This document shows, in pieces, positions 53,407 through 57,914 of a DNA stretch of 57,914 nucleotides (within the stretch, counting starts at the first letter, position 1; each line of letters opens with the position of its first letter). A program made the position numbers and the translations under genes. Source of the DNA: a virus; the IMG/VR virus record IMGVR_UViG_3300010160_004367, positions 1 through 57,914 of that record. One strand, given 5' to 3'. A model generated the notes under the pieces. It had not been told where the DNA came from. It ran no database searches and saw only the letters and a program-made list of their open reading frames with translations.

Positions 53407-54617
53407 ACATACCACACGATAAGTTTTGCGTGTTACCCTGGATTAGTATTGAAGCCTCGCCTGTTGGAACAGTGCGTCCTTGTTGCCTTGCTGACAACGA
53501 AATTGTAGACGATTCGGGCCGCAAATTTGAGTTGAGCACAGCCAACTTTGCTGATATACAAAACTCAAATCACATGCGCAGCCTGCGTGAACAGTTTCTT
53601 GCAGGTGAGCGCCCACAAACTTGTCGCAAGTGCTGGAATGAAGAACGTGGCGGTCGCACCAGCAAGCGTATGCACACACTAGACAGACTCAAACACACAA
53701 TCACAGACACAGAGTGGACCGCAGACGCCAAGCACTTGATGTTTTTGGATCTAAAACTGGGAAATATCTGCAATTTGAAATGCCGCATTTGTGGCTCATG
53801 GTCGAGCAGTCAATTTGCTTCAGAAGAAATCAGTTACTTGCCGCGAGAACAACAAAAATCAAGTCATGCATATCAAATGCTACGTGCAGGTGCCTGGCCC
53901 AGAGAGAACACTCAATTCTGGCAGCAGATTGACAGTGTGCTAACAGACATTCGCTATATTGAATTCACTGGTGGCGAACCGTTCATGATTGACGAACACT
54001 TTGACATGTTGCAGGGCATTGTTGATCGTGGCATCGCACACCAAGTTGAAATACACTACAACACCAATGGCACACAGTATCCTGAACGTGGTGAGGCAAT
54101 TTGGCGGCATTTCAAAACTGTTGAGATTGCATTCAGTATTGATGACATTGGAGAGAGATTTGAATATCAACGTAGCAACGCCAATTGGTCGGGGGTCTGC
54201 GCAAACCTAGATCGTTTTAGAGATCTCAAAGAATGTCACAAGAATATAGTGCTACAAATTTGCACCACAGTAAACGTATTCAATGTGCGTTACTTAGATC
54301 AAGTTGCCCAATGGATTGATCTGAACAAAGAAAGTTTTAATTTTGTATACTGGAACATGATGCACGATGCATGGTATTTCAGTATTGCCACACTGCCAGA
54401 CACTGCCAAAGCAGCCATAACACAACATCTACGTTCAGCAGATGTTCCGCCACAGTATCGTGGAGAATTTGATCGCATTGTGGATTTTATGAACACTGGT
54501 GCAAGTTCAGACGGTGCCATCTTGCGTATGAAGGTTGCAGATTTAGATCGCAAACGCAATCAAAATTTGCGTGATATAGAACCTGAATTTGCTGAGCTAA
54601 TCAATTATGAATCTTAA
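53403..54617 (+). CDS. Radical SAM protein, N-terminal twitch, subtype B
   Basis: A 404-residue protein. C9 (FCVLPWISIEASP), C27-C28 (VRPCC) and C74-x2-C77 (CRKCW) are the auxiliary cysteines. The radical-SAM triad is C123-x3-C127-x2-C130 (CNLKCRIC), GGEP is at 190-193, and the C-terminus is LDRKRNQNLRDIEPEF. It is the closest of the array to the minus-strand gene at 5503: both have VRPCC, the lead DLKLGN / DIKPGN before the triad, HYN(S/T)NG after GGEPF, and a similar FSIDDIGERFE / FSIDNIGHRFE stretch. Its copy was therefore placed next to gp46/gp47 by transfer or duplication within the phage lineage (inference). ATGA overlap at the start. Confidence 0.88.
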   Translation: MNIPHDKFCVLPWISIEASPVGTVRPCCLADNEIVDDSGRKFELSTANFADIQNSNHMRSLREQFLAGERPQTCRKCWNEERGGRTSKRMHTLDRLKHTITDTEWTADAKHLMFLDLKLGNICNLKCRICGSWSSSQFASEEISYLPREQQKSSHAYQMLRAGAWPRENTQFWQQIDSVLTDIRYIEFTGGEPFMIDEHFDMLQGIVDRGIAHQVEIHYNTNGTQYPERGEAIWRHFKTVEIAFSIDDIGERFEYQRSNANWSGVCANLDRFRDLKECHKNIVLQICTTVNVFNVRYLDQVAQWIDLNKESFNFVYWNMMHDAWYFSIATLPDTAKAAITQHLRSADVPPQYRGEFDRIVDFMNTGASSDGAILRMKVADLDRKRNQNLRDIEPEFAELINYES

Positions 54618-56001
54618 ATTATATTTTGGCAAAGAAGACTATGACAATTTAGCAGGGCCTGATTGGCCCAGTTACGAGTCTATCTGTGCTGGCGTGACAG
54701 CAAAAGATCCTGAAATACAAAAAGAGATAGACGGGTATTTAGATATGTTTCGCAAGGATGGTATCAAGTTTCCTATCAACACTGCCACAGCATGTCAAAG
54801 TAAATGGACCTGGAGCACAATTTATTTAAATCAGCTATCCACCGCCAGTTGTCACAGAGTGCAACCTCTACCATTTGAACTAGAAAATTTTGACAATTTT
54901 CATAACATACCAAAAAAATTACAAGATCGTCAACTGATGTTGGAAGGAAAATGGCCCAAGGGAGGCTGCGAATATTGTCAGGTAATAGAAGAAGCTGGCG
55001 GCCACAGTGATCGTCAACACAACTTGGAAATACGCGGATTGACTCCTCCAGAGGTAGAACTAGACCCCACTGCTGTTAATGTAAGCCCTCGCATAGTAGA
55101 AATATTTGCGCAGAACACTTGCAACTTGTCATGCATTTATTGCAATGGTAATTTGAGCAGTCAAATCGAAAGAGAAAATATCAAACACGGAAATTTCAAT
55201 TCAAATGGAGTTAGAATTCCAATAATCACAACTCCTACTCAAGCTGCAAAAGAATACTTTGATCGCTTTATTTCTTGGCTGGACCGTAATGTAAACACTT
55301 TGAATAGACTGCACTTGCTGGGTGGCGAAACATTTATACAACACGAATTAATGACTGCTGTGTTGGGCATACTAGAAAAGAATCCCAACCCTGACTTGCA
55401 GTTTTGTATTTTCAGTAACTTGAATGTTCCTGACAGTGCATGGGATAGATATGTTCCTCGCATATTGGATTTACAAAAACGTGGTTATATAAAATACTTC
55501 GATTTGACAGCCAGCATTGATTGCTGGGGACCTGAACAAGAATATGTTCGTTCAGGATTGAATTTAGAAAAGTTCGAAAAACGTTTTGCATGGGCAGCCG
55601 ATCAAGACCCAACTCGGTTGAGATTGAATGTGAATCAAACAGTGACTGGGATGACAATAAAAACCATGCCAGGACTGATTGAAAAAATCAAACAATACAG
55701 CAAGCACAGACACATTGGGCATTATTTTCAATTCTATACTGGAACACACATGTTTCAACATCCCAATGTGTTTGCCTACAGCATGTGGGAAAAAGATTTT
55801 AAAAATATACTTGCAGTCATGCCAACTGATACCATAGAACAGCAAGAAGCCATACCTCGCATGATTGGACTGCAACGATATCTTCAACAAAGGGTTGACC
55901 ATAATCACAGTGAAATTAAAAAATTGCATGTGTATCTAGATGAGCTTGATCGCCGCCGCGGCACTGATTGGAACAAATTGTTTGGATATTTAAAAGTATG
56001 A
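54607..56001 (+). CDS. Radical SAM protein, N-terminal twitch, divergent subtype A
   Basis: A 464-residue protein. It carries an extra N-terminal stretch of about 35 residues compared with other subtype A members. C63 (ACQSKW), C82 (SCHRVQP) and C121-x2-C124 (CEYCQ) form the auxiliary set. The radical-SAM triad is C172-x3-C176-x2-C179 (CNLSCIYC). GGET at 239-242 replaces the usual GGEP. The C-terminus ends LDRRRGTDWNKLFGYL and lacks the FPNLxEWY end of its relatives. It is the most divergent of the four subtype A proteins, and its +1 frame is interrupted, with no membrane ORF. It overlaps the preceding gene by 11 bases. Confidence 0.86.
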   Translation: MNLKLYFGKEDYDNLAGPDWPSYESICAGVTAKDPEIQKEIDGYLDMFRKDGIKFPINTATACQSKWTWSTIYLNQLSTASCHRVQPLPFELENFDNFHNIPKKLQDRQLMLEGKWPKGGCEYCQVIEEAGGHSDRQHNLEIRGLTPPEVELDPTAVNVSPRIVEIFAQNTCNLSCIYCNGNLSSQIERENIKHGNFNSNGVRIPIITTPTQAAKEYFDRFISWLDRNVNTLNRLHLLGGETFIQHELMTAVLGILEKNPNPDLQFCIFSNLNVPDSAWDRYVPRILDLQKRGYIKYFDLTASIDCWGPEQEYVRSGLNLEKFEKRFAWAADQDPTRLRLNVNQTVTGMTIKTMPGLIEKIKQYSKHRHIGHYFQFYTGTHMFQHPNVFAYSMWEKDFKNILAVMPTDTIEQQEAIPRMIGLQRYLQQRVDHNHSEIKKLHVYLDELDRRRGTDWNKLFGYLKV

Positions 56002-57275
56002 GTCTATGCATGGCGCCCTGGGTGCATACCTATCTAAGTCCGCAAACAGAACGACGTATGTGTTGTGCGTCAAGAGAACCTGCGCAGAACTTTGAGCAAT
56101 ACATAGACACAGCCGCAGGCACTGGTCAATACATTCCTATCACACTGGATGAGCACTGGAACTCACCGCACATGATGAGTGTGCGCAGTAGAATGATGGC
56201 TGGCGAAACACTCCCCGAGTGTGAAGTATGCAATGACAAACTGTTGAACACAGACGTTTACCGCACATATTTTTGGCATTTGTTCAAACATAAGTATCCT
56301 GACATCTGGGAAACTACCGACACAGCAGGCCGCACCACAATGCAGCCTGTGAGTTGGGATTATAGATTCAGTAACCTGTGCAATTTCAAATGTCGTATGT
56401 GCGGTGACATGCTGAGCTCAAGTTGGGAAACAGAGCAGAAGCAACACAACATGGTTGACTGGTCGAATTCCAAGAACACCTGGATGCGGCCTGAGGTGCG
56501 TCGAGAGATTTCAGCATTCCAAGACAGTCAAATAGAGGCTGAGTTTGCTGAGGCAGTGGAACAGCATCGTGTTGAAGAAGTATACTGGGTAGGTGGCGAG
56601 CCCCTGATGTACGAACAACATTGGCGTTATATGAAGCGCATAGTTGAATTAGGGGATGGGCCAAGAGTATATGCTAGATACAATACAAATTTATCCAGAG
56701 TGGATTATCGAGGTGTTAATCTATATTGCAATATTCTTAGTGGGCTACGTGATTGGCAGATATGTGCGAGTCTCGACGGCACAGGCGCAATTGGTGAATA
56801 CATTAGAACAGGCCTTGAGTATGATCAGTGGCTTGACAATTTTGGTCAAGCAGTTGCGATCCAACGTCACAGACGTCAAGTACGAATTGACTTTACGCTC
56901 ACTCTGCCCGGAATGTTCGAAGTTACACGTATTAGACAACTTGCCCAAGAGTTCAGAGTCGACGTCCTTGCTAAAGTAATATTCTCATTCTCACCAGACA
57001 TCATAATGAGTCCACTGGCATTGCCAAAATCTTTGTTAGACGCCTGGGTTGATGAATTGGTGCCAGAAGTGAACGGTGCTCTACGTGATGTATTGTTGCA
57101 ATTAAAACAACGACCCACATTTGAACAGCAATGGCCAGATCAATATCGTGCAGGCCTTGCAAAGGGCAAGGCACGTGTGTTACAATTAGAAAGCATACGC
57201 ACACAGAAGATCACAATGGCAGAAATACTAGCTGATCGTCCTGCAGTGCTAGAATGGTGGAACAACATTGCTTGA
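55998..57275 (+). CDS. Radical SAM protein, N-terminal twitch, subtype B
   Basis: A 425-residue protein. C4 (LCMAPWVH), C22-C23 (RMCC) and C75-x2-C78 (CEVC) are the auxiliary cysteines. The radical-SAM triad is C128-x3-C132-x2-C135 (CNFKCRMC), and GGEP is at 199-202. The C-terminal pattern ESIRTQKITMAEIL...AVLEWW is longer than in its relatives. The ATG at 55998 is preferred over an upstream in-frame codon at 55968 because it gives the ATGA overlap and the usual distance to the first Cys. A +1-frame ORF with one membrane span lies within at 56656-56979. Over that stretch the enclosing frame uses no TTG among about 11 Leu codons, whereas TTG is common just after it. Confidence 0.88.
   Translation: MSLCMAPWVHTYLSPQTERRMCCASREPAQNFEQYIDTAAGTGQYIPITLDEHWNSPHMMSVRSRMMAGETLPECEVCNDKLLNTDVYRTYFWHLFKHKYPDIWETTDTAGRTTMQPVSWDYRFSNLCNFKCRMCGDMLSSSWETEQKQHNMVDWSNSKNTWMRPEVRREISAFQDSQIEAEFAEAVEQHRVEEVYWVGGEPLMYEQHWRYMKRIVELGDGPRVYARYNTNLSRVDYRGVNLYCNILSGLRDWQICASLDGTGAIGEYIRTGLEYDQWLDNFGQAVAIQRHRRQVRIDFTLTLPGMFEVTRIRQLAQEFRVDVLAKVIFSFSPDIIMSPLALPKSLLDAWVDELVPEVNGALRDVLLQLKQRPTFEQQWPDQYRAGLAKGKARVLQLESIRTQKITMAEILADRPAVLEWWNNIA
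56656..56979 (+). CDS. Possible nested gene: single-span membrane protein
   Basis: A 107-residue +1-frame ORF inside the radical-SAM gene. One hydrophobic span at about 17-34 (IIEVLIYIAIFLVGYVIG) is followed by RYVR, a probable amphipathic helix at 43-70, and a polar tail with CPEC at 84-87. Unlike a typical accidental frame it has ordered-looking composition, and about 8 of 17 Leu codons are TTG, in keeping with the phage's habit. The first ATG has AGGGG directly against it, which is poor spacing; a second ATG at 56671 has AAGAG three bases before it. Support is therefore codon use and protein character rather than a ribosome site. It might be a small lysis or membrane-effector protein (inference). 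Confidence 0.38.
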   Translation: MGQEYMLDTIQIYPEWIIEVLIYIAIFLVGYVIGRYVRVSTAQAQLVNTLEQALSMISGLTILVKQLRSNVTDVKYELTLRSLCPECSKLHVLDNLPKSSESTSLLK

Positions 57276-57914
57276 TAGAATTGAAATAGACCTGCGTGGC
57301 GCAGACACACTCACACTGCACATTGATGTAGCAGACAACAGCCTAAGTCGTAAATGGCTCACAGCTTTGAACAATATCATACGCAGTGATTTACACTTGG
57401 AAAAGAACTACTGCTGGTTGGGCTGGACTGAAAGTGAACGCAATGCTGAATATATCATCAACCAAATCAACAACAGTATTCAAGTAATCAACTCAGCCAA
57501 CTTGGGCTACACAATTGATGATCATTTCACCGTGGCAGAAACCATACAAGACAACTTGGATGTTGACCATGAGCGCATGAATTGGTTACATCGTTACTTT
57601 GAAGATTTGCAAGGACATTCAGGACACATGAGTGCTTATTGGAGTCAAGCTGATGCCGCCACACGTTGGCACATACGTCAACTCAATCTGCTGTGTCACG
57701 AATATGAAAGCCTTGTGCTCAGCATGCGCAAGGTGCTACAAGCACCCGAATGGCGTAGACCCAGTCAGCTGATGTGCTGGCTCAACGCACCAAGATTTGC
57801 ATTAGACACAGAGGACTATGAACTGTTTGGGATAGACACAATCAACCGACAAATGGGCGGAGTGTATGTGGGTGTAAACAAGGCAGTAAGCAAAGCACAC
57901 TGGGAAGTGTTCAA
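57268..57914 (+). CDS. Unknown conserved phage-type protein, truncated by window end
   Basis: The frame opens at TTG 57268 (overlapping the end of the previous gene by 8 bases) and stays open to the window edge, giving 215 residues. Features are SRKWLTALNNIIRSDLHLEK, NYCWLGW, LHRYFEDLQGHSGHMSAYW, RQLNLLCHEYESLVLSMRK and QAPEWRRPSQLMCWLNAP, mostly helical, with no membrane span. I associate this wording with conserved hypothetical proteins of aquatic phages, from memory. GGTGGA at 57256-57261 is a possible ribosome site; no ATG is available upstream of the conserved part. Function unknown. Confidence 0.72.
   Translation, partial: MLDRIEIDLRGADTLTLHIDVADNSLSRKWLTALNNIIRSDLHLEKNYCWLGWTESERNAEYIINQINNSIQVINSANLGYTIDDHFTVAETIQDNLDVDHERMNWLHRYFEDLQGHSGHMSAYWSQADAATRWHIRQLNLLCHEYESLVLSMRKVLQAPEWRRPSQLMCWLNAPRFALDTEDYELFGIDTINRQMGGVYVGVNKAVSKAHWEVF

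Noticed and set aside
45760-57275. RiPP system with a precursor peptide
   Set aside because: Radical-SAM/SPASM enzymes suggest it, but there is no intergenic room for a precursor, no leader-like small gene and no recognition-domain protein; the nested ORFs are membrane-like, not leader/core peptides.
45760-57275. Prokaryotic viperin-type antiviral enzymes
   Set aside because: The triads and auxiliary cysteines fit twitch/SPASM architecture and the viperin C-terminal pattern is not seen.

Overview
The window is a segment of a large contractile-tailed bacteriophage of the T4 superfamily, most like the T4-related phages of aquatic bacteria. The evidence is a gp46/gp47 recombination nuclease pair, a gp55-type late sigma factor, the baseplate proteins gp53, gp5, gp25 and gp6, and NATAAATA late-promoter motifs upstream of structural genes. 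The host is unknown. A heptose-kinase-like gene and a full contractile baseplate suggest a Gram-negative host (inference). Genes are packed with ATGA or TAATG overlaps. The longest non-coding stretch is the divergent promoter region 8922-9033, and no gap exceeds 300 bases. I see no tRNA, CRISPR array, insertion sequence or integrase.

Region 1 (1-8921, minus strand) is an early-type operon read right to left: gp55, gp47, a radical-SAM gene, gp46, three small unknown genes, a second radical-SAM gene and a short-chain dehydrogenase cut by the window edge. A near-consensus host sigma70 promoter (TTGACA, 16-nt spacer, extended -10 TACAAT) lies at 8949-8976.

Region 2 (9034-41485, plus strand) is the late baseplate and fibre module: tail-tube-cap-like protein, gp53, a large hub candidate, gp5 spike, an unknown structural protein, gp25, gp6, a 5122-residue baseplate giant with an internal FG-GAP beta-propeller, two small baseplate-type proteins and two fibre-type proteins. 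It ends at a rho-independent terminator at 41504-41528.

Region 3 (41545-end, plus strand) is an accessory operon. It opens with a small unknown gene, two GT-A-like glycosyltransferases, a heptokinase of the HldE N-terminal type, a cupin, a conserved small unknown and a third glycosyltransferase-like gene. Then come eight radical-SAM genes, interrupted only by one more glycosyltransferase-like gene, and a truncated unknown gene. With the two on the minus strand there are ten radical-SAM enzymes in 58 kb. Nine carry the auxiliary cysteine (twitch/SPASM-like) domain in front of the radical-SAM core, in two subtypes. The pathway is unknown. The neighbours point to modification of a glycan or of a virion or cell-surface component, but this is inference.

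The most unexpected signal is nested coding. Three of the plus-strand radical-SAM genes contain a +1-frame ORF predicting a small membrane protein (46148-46393, 49730-50029, 56656-56979). The first two have Shine-Dalgarno sequences at 6-nt spacing, and the enclosing frame shows distorted codon choice there. They could be holin-like lysis genes overprinted on the enzymes; this is a hypothesis to test.
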